NCBI RefSeq assembly: GCF_003032475.1
Contig: NZ_CP028369.1
Span: forward strand, 7,192,001 to 7,256,000
Origin: Streptomyces sp. P3
GTDB lineage: Bacteria; Actinomycetota; Actinomycetes; Streptomycetales; Streptomycetaceae
Length of the DNA: 64,000 bases
Direction: 5' to 3'
Shown: one piece after another, positions 1-8,334 of the stretch
Position numbering within the stretch: the stretch's first letter is position 1
Layout of the letters: each line of letters begins with the position of its first letter
The notes under the pieces: generated by a model
Database searches by the model: none
Seen by the model: the letters and a program-made list of their open reading frames with translations, nothing else
What the model was told of the DNA's origin: nothing
Translations under genes and position numbers: made by a program

Positions 1-1780
1 CCAGTTGCCGAAGGACGTCGTTCCACGCCTGCAGGGCTCGGTGGGCGATGCTCTTCTTGGTGGCGGTGTTCCAGTGCGAGCTCGGCAAGGTGATGAACTT
101 TGTCAACCGTCCGGCATCGGCATACCCGAGGCGTACGGCGAACTTGGGGTCCACGAAGTCGGGCCGGAAGGACTTCGGGTGGCCGATCTCGACCACGACG
201 GCCTGGACGTCTGGTCGTTCGTCGCGCTCGCACAGTTCGGCGATCTCTCGCCGGCGGGCACTGATCGCTGTGGTGAGGGTCTTTCGTTTCGGCTGGCCGT
301 CGGGGAAGTCGAGCCGGGCGGCGACGACACCGGCGTCTTCCAGGTACAGGCGCACCGTCAGCTCTGGTGTCGTCCAGGTACGTACGGCCTTGTCCGTTCC
401 GCCCGGGCCGTCCAGGCCCAACAAGACTGCCAGTTGCTCGATCAGGGCGCCACGCGTGCGGTCGTTCTGCCAGCGCGCTTCGACGATCAGGGGCCGGCCG
501 TCGAGTACCCGTGCCAGGGCGGCGCGTCGTTCGTTGTGGCCTTTCCGCTCCAACTCGACCTTCTGGAGGGCGCGTTCCTCCCTCGTCTTGGCTGTCGGAG
601 TCTTGGGGAGATTGCGTGGGAGGACTGGAAATCGGCTGCGGGTGAAGTCGCCGAGCTGGGTGAGGTGAGGCAGCAACGCCCCGGCTGCCCAGTCGGTAAG
701 GGGGGAACGGTCGCGCGGCATGAGACCGGTGCCGACGCCATGGCCGCCCATCGACGTGGCATGCACGACGCTGATCTGGATGCCTTCCTTCCCGGGGATC
801 CAGGCGTCGGGGTTCTCCTGCACTGCCGCTGCGTTCGGGAGTTCGCGAGAGAACCGGAGGCTGCTGAGCATGCCTTGGGGGCCTCCGCGCGTCCACTGGG
901 GCAGGGACGTGTTGCGGTCGATGGCCAGTCGGCACACCGAGAGCCGTCCGGTTCCTGTCGACTGCCCTAGCCAGGGCGTTTGCGCGAGCAGGTACGCCGA
1001 CACGGCCCGCCGATACGGTACGGGCACGGGCCCACCGGTGCGCCAGCGGCGAACTCCCGTGCGGACATGGAGGCGGAAGTCGCCGGCGAAGGGCACGGTC
1101 TGCACGGTGAGCGTGATGACGAACGAGAACTTCCACCACATTCCATCGTCGTCCTGGTGGTCACGCGGCGGCCAGGAGACGAGCTCGGCGCCGCGTTCGG
1201 CGGCGGCGATTTTGAACGTCATCTCGACGCCCTCGAAGCGGTAGGGATCCAGTTTCGCGATGCTCTGTGCGAGGGCGTCGGGCAGGAGCTGGTGGATCAG
1301 CGGGTCCGGCTCGAAGGTGCCGCCGGGCGAGGTTGTGCCCGCGAAGAGGTCGACGGTGTGTGGCTGCCAGGTCAGCCCAGCCACGTCCAGTGAGGCGCTG
1401 AGCTTGGTGGCCCGTTCGGTGATGTCCGGGTACTTCTTACGGGTGCGCGGGGAGTGCAGGTCACGGATCCAGGCGTGGATGAGCTGCCGCATGACAGGGA
1501 GCGGAAGCGGCGTTTCTGCGTACAGCCATGGGGTGTTGTCGTCGAGTGTGGCGCCGCGCGCGACACACAGCAGGTCGGGTGCCACGGCACGGATGACCTC
1601 GTTGAGCCTGCGGATAGGTACCTGGTTGATCCTTTTCGGTTCGCGTTTGCCGATCCGGTAGAAGTCCAGTACCTCGGCCCGCCACGAGGCGGGGAAGGCG
1701 AGTCCGTGGGTCTGGCGGATGAAGTCCGTGCCGCGGGCGGGCTCGAACGCGGTGAATCTGACGGTGGGGTAGGAGGGCAC
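1..1780 (-). CDS. pPIWI-RE protein (prokaryotic Argonaute-like), N-terminal part, truncated by window edge
   Basis: This looks like the nucleic-acid-guided PIWI/RNase H-fold component of a pPIWI-RE defence module. The minus-strand frame is open without a stop from a GTG at 1780 to base 1, about 593 codons. The start is preceded by AAGGGA. The N-terminus (SYPTVRFTAFEPARG, VLDFYRIGKREP, VAPDLLCVARG) fits the pPIWI-RE N-terminal module. Further in, GALIEQLAVLLGL, QAVVVEIGHPKSF and DPKFAVRLGYADAGRLTKF look like the start of the PIWI region. The conserved Arg/Glu residues and the RNase H catalytic residues would lie beyond the window, so activity cannot be judged. The upstream neighbours, a DinG-type helicase and a REase on the same strand, are exactly the partners known for this family. 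The helicase stop is 47 bp away, so co-transcription is likely. I am confident of the family and cannot assess the active site. Confidence 0.86.
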   Translation of the reverse strand, partial: MPSYPTVRFTAFEPARGTDFIRQTHGLAFPASWRAEVLDFYRIGKREPKRINQVPIRRLNEVIRAVAPDLLCVARGATLDDNTPWLYAETPLPLPVMRQLIHAWIRDLHSPRTRKKYPDITERATKLSASLDVAGLTWQPHTVDLFAGTTSPGGTFEPDPLIHQLLPDALAQSIAKLDPYRFEGVEMTFKIAAAERGAELVSWPPRDHQDDDGMWWKFSFVITLTVQTVPFAGDFRLHVRTGVRRWRTGGPVPVPYRRAVSAYLLAQTPWLGQSTGTGRLSVCRLAIDRNTSLPQWTRGGPQGMLSSLRFSRELPNAAAVQENPDAWIPGKEGIQISVVHATSMGGHGVGTGLMPRDRSPLTDWAAGALLPHLTQLGDFTRSRFPVLPRNLPKTPTAKTREERALQKVELERKGHNERRAALARVLDGRPLIVEARWQNDRTRGALIEQLAVLLGLDGPGGTDKAVRTWTTPELTVRLYLEDAGVVAARLDFPDGQPKRKTLTTAISARRREIAELCERDERPDVQAVVVEIGHPKSFRPDFVDPKFAVRLGYADAGRLTKFITLPSSHWNTATKKSIAHRALQAWNDVLRQL

Positions 1781-1827
1781 GTGTGGAGGTCCCTTCGTGT
1801 ACAGGGGTAAGGGAATGGCCGTGCGGT

Positions 1828-4800
1828 TCAGTCGGTCGGGTCCGGGGCGGAAGGGACGATGCCGGCGAGCGCGGTGTGTAGGGGTTCGTACAGGGCTTTG
1901 ACGAGGGCCCGGTCCAGAGCAGTGATCGGTACAGCGCCGGGGGTCGTCTCGTCGGCCGGGGGCGGAGCGAGGTAAGGGTCCAGGACGTGCCGCATGGCGA
2001 GCAGGAGACTCGTCCGCCAGGTATCTGGCACCGTCTTGCCTGCGGCGGCCCGGGTGGCGAATGGAGCGTCGACGAAGACGACGCGGGCGGGGACGCCGCC
2101 GCGCACGAGACGGCCGATGACCTGCCAGATGACGACCAACTGGTCCCAGGTGAAGGAGATCTTCTCGTCCTCGTTCAGCCGGCTCCAGGCCAGAGGATGG
2201 TTGAGCAGGTGTCGCCACCGTGCGCGGGCAAGGGTGCGGAATTGGGCGCCGGCCTTGTCCAGGCTCGGTTGTGCGCGGACGAACTCATCGAAAGTGCCGT
2301 CGCGTTGCAGGCGTGCCGCCCAGTCGTTGACGGCCTGCACGGCGAGGCCGATGTCGTCGGGGCGGGGGTGGGGGCGGGCCAGGAAGAACACCGAGCCGAT
2401 CGCGGCGACTCCTCGGTCGAGGATGTTGTGGCCGCGTTCGACTGCGAGCAGGGGAGCCACCAGGATCTCCATGCCGGTTGAGGCGAAATTGGCCACGTCG
2501 CCGCGGCGCAGGGCTACGACCGTGCCGCCGTCGGGGCCCATGGCCGGGCTGGAGTAGAACGCGGGCTCCTCGTCCGCGTCGTCGGCGACCAGGCGGCACA
2601 CCTTTCCGGCCCACCGGGGGATGCGGTTGAGGATGTCCGCCGCGCGACGTGCCTCGTCGTAGGAGCCCGTCAGTACGAGGAGCCGTTCGCGCCGTTCGTT
2701 GTTCACGGCGGCGAGTTCCTGTTCGAACACGCTGGGTTTGCCGTCGGTGCCGCGACGGGCCAGCCGGTCCAGCATGTGTTCGAGGACGAGGGGGCGCAGG
2801 TGGGGTTTGGTGCCGGACAGCTTGAGGGGGCGGCCGTCTGGACCGGTCAGGAAGCGGGTGGTGAAGACGGTCTCGTTGATGGCGGCGCGTTCCGCCGGCG
2901 GGGGCTTGAGGAGGGCTCCTACCTCGGTGAGCACGTGGTAGCGGGTGGAGCGGCCGGCCCAGCTGGTGCCCGACATGAGCAGCACGTTCGGTCCGGGAAG
3001 ACCGTCCGCGATGGTCAACTCCGGCAGTTGGAGGAGGAGTTCGCGACCATTTCCGGCGCAGCGAAAGAAGCGCAGTTCGCCGCTGCGCAGCTGTCCCAGG
3101 CTTGCGTCCTCGGACAGGAACTGAAAGCCGAGGATGTTGCCCATGGGTGATTCGGGGACCAACGGCCGGTAGTCCTCGGGCGGGCGGCGGGACAGCACGT
3201 TGCTCGATGCCCCGAAGTTCAAGGCGGCCTCGACCCCCGGCCATAGCTCCGTCAGCAGGTCGAGCCGGGTGTGCAGGGCGGACAGCAGGAGGGTGAATTC
3301 GAAGCGCAGCACCTGCTCTTTCACGCTGTCGGGGCTTTCCAGCACGGCGTCCCCTGCAAGCGAGAGCAGTTCTCGCTCGACCAGGCGGCGGGCGTTGCGG
3401 GGGCGGATGGCGTGCAGAAGCTGACGGGTAAGTCGCACCAGCGAGTCGACCTGAGGGTCGCGTGGTTCGCGGTCGCCGAGCGGGTCGTCGCGGAACGCGT
3501 CAAGGACCGCCACGACGGCGTCGCGTCGCGCGTCGCCTGAGGAGTCTGGTGTGACCGGCTGACGGGTTTCGGGAGGTTGCGTCTCCTCGTCTCCGTCGGC
3601 GGCCTGCCCGATGTCCTCGTCCCATTCGGGGGCGGGCTGGTCGGGGGTGTCGGCCGGATCGGTGTCGGCGTCGGAGGGCTTGCCGAACCAGTCCGAGATG
3701 AGTTTGAACTGGAGGGTCCACGAGCTGAAGTAGTCGGCCTCGACCCAGTCGCGCAGGCTCCGGTGGCCCAGCAGCATGTGGTAAATGCGGTCAGCGGCGA
3801 CCGTGACGGTGTGCAGGGCCGCCGTCCACTCCATGACGGTGGAGTTGGACAGTTGGATGCGTCCGCCGCGCGCCAGTTCGTCGATCTTGTGCTGGTGGAT
3901 CTCGTCGAGCCAGGAGTTGGGCGTGCGCCCAGTGAGCACGGCGGCGGGGGCGAACATGGTGTCCAGCTGCATCTGCACGCGGTCGGCCTCGTCGACGACA
4001 ATCAAGTCGCTGCGCCGGCAGGCGAGTTCGAGGAAGCGAATGCGCTCCTCGTTTTGGTGGGCGGGTACGGCGCTGTGGACCAGGGCAGCGGGGGTGGCGA
4101 CCCAGATGTCCGCGGCGACGAGCTCACGGGCACCGTGATGACGCGGGCATCGGTGCCATAGAGGGCAGCCGTGGCGTTTGCGCAGGTTCGGGGCTGGCGT
4201 GTCCTGCGATCCGTCAGTGGCCAGAGCGGTGAGCGGGCGTTGAGCTGGCCGCCGTTTGGGCGGGAAGAGCTGCGTGCAGGGAGCGGCCCGGTAGGCGAGT
4301 GGCTCCGCTGCCTCGACTCCGCGCAGGGCATCGAGCGGGCAGGCCGTGCTGAGGTAGTCGAGGCTCAGCGCGTCGTGGGTGAGCAGGGAGGTGCCGCCGT
4401 CCTGTGCGGCGAGGCGGCGGTGGGTGCGCTGCAGATGCTGCTCGCGTGTGGTCACCCCCAGGACGGGAGCCGCCTTGAGGCCGAGCGCGGTGAACAGGGA
4501 CACGAGGTGCAGGGCCTCGGCGACATCGCCCACCACCAAGGTGACGCGTTTGTCGTGGGTGGCCGCCCAGACTGCGAGGATGTCCCGCAGGGTGCTCTTT
4601 CCGGCACCGACCATGCCGAGCAGATGCAGCATCCGGTCGATCCGCAGCACCTCGTGCTCCGGTGCGAAGTCGCCCGACTCGGGCTTGCGGACGCACAGTT
4701 CGACCCGTTCCAGTCTGTGCCGCCAGTCGCCGCCGTCGGGGTCGTCGGGGCCGCGCAGCTGGTCCTCCATCCACGTGGCGGTTGCGAGGAGTTCCTCCCA

Positions 4801-5400
4801 GGGGGCCTCCAGTGGCTTGCCGTCCGGGGCGGCCGATGATCCGAGAGCGTGGGGCGTCGCTTCCTCGGCGGGCAGTTCTTTGGGCAGCTCCACCGAGGTC
4901 CAGGTGCGGCTTTCCAGAAAGCGCCATGCGCCGGGCTCGGCCAGTGGCAGCGACCGGGTCTGGTAGGGCGGGGCCGCGGCGAGGGCCTGGGCGTAGATGG
5001 CCCACCGGTGGTGGGCGATGGACACGCTCCGCCGCCGGGGGGTGTCGTCCTTGCCGGCGAGATGGAAGCCGCGCAGCTCGGGCGGGAGCGTCAGATAGGT
5101 GTCGAGGGACTGGGTCCACATGCGGCGCCGACGCAGCGGCCACAGCAGGTGGCGGCCGATGCGCAGCATGCGCTGCTGTGCGGGCGTTTGGGCGTGTCCG
5201 AGTGCGGCGGCGAAGGGGTATCCGCCGAAGAGGGTCCAGCCGGCCTGTGCGGGATGCCCGGGCAGCAGCTGTTCCACCAGGCAGAGCCCGAGTTCGACTT
5301 CGCACAACCGGGCTGCCGCGAGGTCCGGCTGGGGATCGTCGGCGAAGTACGGAAGAAGGCTCGCGATGAGATCGTCGCGCCACTGCTTTTGGTCACGCAT
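1828..5400 (-). CDS. DinG/XPD-type helicase of the pPIWI-RE three-gene island (domain Z protein)
   Basis: This is a 1190-residue superfamily 2 helicase, expected to unwind duplexes for the pPIWI-RE effector. Residues 1-250 match the family-specific Z region in position and character. Walker A (GAGKST) is at about 265-270 and Walker B (DEAD) at 470-473. Motif VI (QVIGRLVRGG) is near residue 1100. Cysteines 354, 375, 412 and 418, between motifs I and II, sit where XPD/DinG proteins hold an iron-sulphur cluster. Residues of about 590-640 are an acidic, Pro-rich linker. The ATG at 5400 overlaps the stop of the upstream REase gene by 8 bases, which implies translational coupling. The pPIWI-RE gene follows. 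An alternative label is simply DinG-family ATP-dependent helicase; the gene context favours the specific call. Confidence 0.88.
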   Translation of the reverse strand: MRDQKQWRDDLIASLLPYFADDPQPDLAAARLCEVELGLCLVEQLLPGHPAQAGWTLFGGYPFAAALGHAQTPAQQRMLRIGRHLLWPLRRRRMWTQSLDTYLTLPPELRGFHLAGKDDTPRRRSVSIAHHRWAIYAQALAAAPPYQTRSLPLAEPGAWRFLESRTWTSVELPKELPAEEATPHALGSSAAPDGKPLEAPWEELLATATWMEDQLRGPDDPDGGDWRHRLERVELCVRKPESGDFAPEHEVLRIDRMLHLLGMVGAGKSTLRDILAVWAATHDKRVTLVVGDVAEALHLVSLFTALGLKAAPVLGVTTREQHLQRTHRRLAAQDGGTSLLTHDALSLDYLSTACPLDALRGVEAAEPLAYRAAPCTQLFPPKRRPAQRPLTALATDGSQDTPAPNLRKRHGCPLWHRCPRHHGARELVAADIWVATPAALVHSAVPAHQNEERIRFLELACRRSDLIVVDEADRVQMQLDTMFAPAAVLTGRTPNSWLDEIHQHKIDELARGGRIQLSNSTVMEWTAALHTVTVAADRIYHMLLGHRSLRDWVEADYFSSWTLQFKLISDWFGKPSDADTDPADTPDQPAPEWDEDIGQAADGDEETQPPETRQPVTPDSSGDARRDAVVAVLDAFRDDPLGDREPRDPQVDSLVRLTRQLLHAIRPRNARRLVERELLSLAGDAVLESPDSVKEQVLRFEFTLLLSALHTRLDLLTELWPGVEAALNFGASSNVLSRRPPEDYRPLVPESPMGNILGFQFLSEDASLGQLRSGELRFFRCAGNGRELLLQLPELTIADGLPGPNVLLMSGTSWAGRSTRYHVLTEVGALLKPPPAERAAINETVFTTRFLTGPDGRPLKLSGTKPHLRPLVLEHMLDRLARRGTDGKPSVFEQELAAVNNERRERLLVLTGSYDEARRAADILNRIPRWAGKVCRLVADDADEEPAFYSSPAMGPDGGTVVALRRGDVANFASTGMEILVAPLLAVERGHNILDRGVAAIGSVFFLARPHPRPDDIGLAVQAVNDWAARLQRDGTFDEFVRAQPSLDKAGAQFRTLARARWRHLLNHPLAWSRLNEDEKISFTWDQLVVIWQVIGRLVRGGVPARVVFVDAPFATRAAAGKTVPDTWRTSLLLAMRHVLDPYLAPPPADETTPGAVPITALDRALVKALYEPLHTALAGIVPSAPDPTD

Positions 5401-6571
5401 CGGCGTCCTCCGCCTGGTCGTCGGCGAACGGCCCGCCGGGGCCGTCGGCCAGGGTGGTTCGGATCCTTGCCATGAGCTGCCGGTGGCTGAGCACGGTCGT
5501 CGACTTGCGTACCTCGGCCCTCAGGTACCGGCGGACTACGGACACGTAGTCGCGGCGCAAGGCGATCCGGTGGTCGGGTACGAGGAGAAACGCCTCGTCG
5601 TAGGGAGGATCTTTGGGCAGCGGCCCGGCGTTGCGGCCGAGAAGCGCGGGGTTGGCCCAGTCCTTGACATCGACGGCCCATACTCGCCCGTCCGGCAGCG
5701 GGATCCGCAGGTCGTATGCGTCGTAGTTCGGCCACAGCTCAGGGGTGAGGCGAAGGCGCAACAGGGCCCGCTCCAGGCGCAGTTCGGCGACCCCGGGGGA
5801 GGTGACGAACAGGCGCAAAGGCCGGGTGAGTAGCAGCACGCCGCCGCCCTCGAGCTCGTCGTACGCGGGGCCGACGGGCGCGTCACCCTGGTGCCGGCAG
5901 CGCGCGTTCTCGCACCACCAGCCGCCCTCCCGCATGGGGGCGAGCAGGGTGTGGCAGCGCCGGCACGACGTGAACCGGCCCCCGCGGGCCCAGCCGATGG
6001 GGGCCGGCAGGTAGATCTGCTGGAGCAGTCCGTCGAGTGGGGTGAAGGCCGGCTCCAGCGCGATCTCGGCGGCCTTGTCCCGAGTGAGCACGGGATGTTC
6101 GATGAGCAGGCGCCGGAAGGCCACGTAACTGGCCGGGGCGTTGGCGCTGCGGCAGCGGTCCATCGCCAGGCCGATCAGGGCCCGGTCGATCTGCTCGGTC
6201 GCCGAGTCGGGCCGGTCGACGGCCCACTCGTAGCACAGGTCCGTGGGCACGCAGGCGTCCTCGTCGATGAGGCGGTCTTCCGAGCCCGCCAGACCGTCGG
6301 GGAGGTCCAGCGGCCACTCGGTCACCGGCCGCTGGCGACACCACACGAGCAGGTCGCTGACGCTCAGGGGTGGGTCGGCGCCGCGCAGCAGGCAGGCCAG
6401 CACGGTGCGGTCCAGGGCGCGTTGTGCCTCGTCCGGGTAGGGGAGGGTGAAGGTACCGAGGTCGGACAGGGCATCCAGATCGAGGACGGCGGAGGCCACG
6501 GTGCGCAGCAGAGTCAGACCCTGGTGCGGGACAAGCGCGGAGTCATCGGGGGGCACGGTGGTCCGTTTCAC
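5393..6571 (-). CDS. Restriction-endonuclease-fold protein of the pPIWI-RE island (domain Y plus REase)
   Basis: This is a 392-residue protein predicted to cut DNA in the pPIWI-RE module. Residues 1-190 are a helical Y-type region. A zinc ribbon follows, with Cys203, Cys206, Cys220 and Cys225 in the patterns CRRC and CENARC. The C-terminal part has a PD-(D/E)XK-like core: Asp287 in YDLRI, then Asp301 and Lys303 in VDVKDW, the last written D-x-K instead of E-x-K. I chose the GTG at 6571 because it overlaps the upstream stop as GTGA. An upstream in-frame extension inside the preceding gene is not protein-like. The gene is sandwiched between a Cas4-like nuclease and the helicase on the same strand with overlaps at both ends. 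A family member with an intact metal-binding core should be an active nuclease. Confidence 0.85.
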   Translation of the reverse strand: MKRTTVPPDDSALVPHQGLTLLRTVASAVLDLDALSDLGTFTLPYPDEAQRALDRTVLACLLRGADPPLSVSDLLVWCRQRPVTEWPLDLPDGLAGSEDRLIDEDACVPTDLCYEWAVDRPDSATEQIDRALIGLAMDRCRSANAPASYVAFRRLLIEHPVLTRDKAAEIALEPAFTPLDGLLQQIYLPAPIGWARGGRFTSCRRCHTLLAPMREGGWWCENARCRHQGDAPVGPAYDELEGGGVLLLTRPLRLFVTSPGVAELRLERALLRLRLTPELWPNYDAYDLRIPLPDGRVWAVDVKDWANPALLGRNAGPLPKDPPYDEAFLLVPDHRIALRRDYVSVVRRYLRAEVRKSTTVLSHRQLMARIRTTLADGPGGPFADDQAEDADA

Positions 6572-8226
6572 TGGAGGGACGACGAAGCAGAGGAGGAGGG
6601 TGCGGCGGGGCACCAACGGGACACCTCGCAGCGGGCGCACTGGGTTCCCGGGTTCGGGGCGGATGTGCGGTCCGCATGCCACGGGGCGGCGAGGTCGTGG
6701 AGCACCTGCCGGGCTGTGGCAACACGGTCGGCCTGACGGGGGGAGACAAGTTCCAGGTCCGGTCCGGTGGGCCGCAGGATCTCCACCTCGACGCGGGAGC
6801 GGCGCACGTCACCGCCGAGTGCACCGTCGGCCAGCAACACCACGGCCAGGGCCGCCTGGGGATACAGCTCCAGGATGTCCTTGCCCCCGCGCGGGGTGCG
6901 GTACTTGGTGCTCTTGACCTCACGCCACACCACCGAACCGCCACTGCGGTACAGGAGGTCCGGCTTGGCCACGAGCACGACATCGGCCTGTGTGTCGTGG
7001 AAGGTGAGGAGCCTTTCCGCGACCAGCGCGGCATCCGGATCGGCGTGGCGCAGCGGGCACACGGCGGCATGACGGGCGATCAGGCGGGCACCGAGTTCGG
7101 CATCGTCCCCCGTCAGGTGCCAGTCGTCGACCGCCCAGTCGGACCGGTCGGCGGGGGCGTCGTCCGGCGTGCAGGGGCGTTGTGGGGTGCGCGCGTGCAG
7201 ATGCTGCAGCCAGGCGTGCACCGCGTGCCCGCGCACCACGTGATGGTCGTGCTCGACGTCCTTGTCGTAGGGCAGATGGATGCGCCGCAGATGTTCCTGC
7301 GCGGGGCAGTTCGCATGGCGGCGCAGATCGGTGACGGACAGGGTGCGGCGAGGCCGTGCCCCGTCCGCGATCTGCAAGATGCCCGGCGTGCGCGCCAGGT
7401 CAGGGCAGGAAGCGGCGAGCTTGCAGGTCGCGCATCCGGGGCCCGGGCGCCTGTCCACGGCATCGACCGTGGCGCGCAGGCGGGGCGCGGCGAGCTTGTG
7501 ATAGGCGGCTTCGGCTTCCTGGGGTGTCCCGTCGAACAGCGGGGGACGGACCGAGCCGTCCAGGCAGCCGATCTCCACGACCCGTACCCGCTGCGGGGTG
7601 ACGGCGCTGTGCACGTCGTGCGCGTCACCCCATCGGGTGGGTTCCGGTGCACGGCCGCCGTGGGCAGCGACGTATGCCGCCATCGCGACCTCCGCCGGAT
7701 CCCGCTCAGCCGGCCCGCGTCGCCCGGGCTGCACCGATCCGAACCGGAGCAGGCGCAGCTCACACACTGCACGGTCACGGCTGGCGTAGCAGCGCCCCCA
7801 GACTCTCAACTCGTACACGGTGGAAGTGCCTTGACCCTCGGCTGCTGTCCTCGACTGCTTGACCCAGTACTGCGGATCGGGCAGCAACTCTCCTCTTGGA
7901 TCGAGGGATTTGACCGCGTCCAGGTACTGGGCTGCGGCATGCTCGGCATAGCGCTCGAGCCCGGGGTGCGAGGGGCGCACTCGGGCCGGATCGTCCCGGG
8001 GGCGGCCGAACTCTACGGTGTCGAGCCGGCGCATTACGGCGGCTAGGGCGAACGGTTCGTAGTCCGCCGGCTTGTAGGGGGTGCGGTGCGTGGGGCGAAG
8101 GCGTGGCCGGGCCTTGACGGCCCGCAGCGTGGGGCAGTCCTCGTCCCCCTCCTTCGCGCCTCCGGTGAACACTCTGATCAGGCCCGAGTCACCCGTGGTT
8201 CCTGCGGGCAGCGGCCACTCAGTCAC
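6568..8226 (-). CDS. Cas4/RecB-like PD-(D/E)XK nuclease with two iron-sulphur-type cysteine sets
   Basis: This 552-residue protein is first in the minus-strand defence operon. The C-terminal half has a nuclease core: Asp423 in KPDLLYR and Glu436/Lys438 in WREVKS. A cysteine set fits the Cas4/AddB 4Fe-4S site: Cys307 (HANCPAQ), then Cys530, Cys533 and Cys539 (CARCEVSRWC, spacing CxxC-x5-C). A second set with the same spacing, Cys265, Cys268 and Cys274 (CATCKLAASC), ends the N-terminal half, so the protein may be an old tandem duplication whose first nuclease core has decayed. The GTG at 8226 is favoured over one at 8232 because GAGGAG sits 5 bases upstream of it. The stop overlaps the REase start. 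This gene is not one of the three classical pPIWI-RE island genes, so its link to them is inferred from the overlap. Confidence 0.8.
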   Translation of the reverse strand: MTEWPLPAGTTGDSGLIRVFTGGAKEGDEDCPTLRAVKARPRLRPTHRTPYKPADYEPFALAAVMRRLDTVEFGRPRDDPARVRPSHPGLERYAEHAAAQYLDAVKSLDPRGELLPDPQYWVKQSRTAAEGQGTSTVYELRVWGRCYASRDRAVCELRLLRFGSVQPGRRGPAERDPAEVAMAAYVAAHGGRAPEPTRWGDAHDVHSAVTPQRVRVVEIGCLDGSVRPPLFDGTPQEAEAAYHKLAAPRLRATVDAVDRRPGPGCATCKLAASCPDLARTPGILQIADGARPRRTLSVTDLRRHANCPAQEHLRRIHLPYDKDVEHDHHVVRGHAVHAWLQHLHARTPQRPCTPDDAPADRSDWAVDDWHLTGDDAELGARLIARHAAVCPLRHADPDAALVAERLLTFHDTQADVVLVAKPDLLYRSGGSVVWREVKSTKYRTPRGGKDILELYPQAALAVVLLADGALGGDVRRSRVEVEILRPTGPDLELVSPRQADRVATARQVLHDLAAPWHADRTSAPNPGTQCARCEVSRWCPAAPSSSASSSLQ

Positions 8227-8249
8227 GCGCACTCCTCACACCCGTGTCT

Positions 8250-8264
8250 GTGAACAACATTCAC
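8250..8264. promoter_or_regulatory. Perfect palindrome in the divergent promoter region (candidate operator)
   Basis: The arms GTGAA and TTCAC are separated by CAACA. The site lies in the 108-bp gap between the divergent nuclease (start 8226) and kinase (start 8335) genes, 24 bp from the nuclease start. Its size and placement suit a dimeric repressor or activator controlling both operons. The regulator is unknown, and no promoter boxes are clear enough to assign. Confidence 0.4.
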
Positions 8265-8334
8265 CGGAGGTTACATGCTGCTACGGTTCACGCGCGGATG
8301 ATTCGTCAAATTCATTGCAGAGAACGGACCTCAG

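Noticed and set aside
5..970. Long plus-strand frame of 321 codons
   Set aside because: It lies antisense to the pPIWI-RE gene, whose minus frame is open over the whole 1.78 kb and gives family-like protein. The plus frame is a high-GC shadow.
6568..8226. Cas4 of a CRISPR system
   Set aside because: No other cas gene or repeat array is present, and the overlap with the pPIWI-RE genes points elsewhere.
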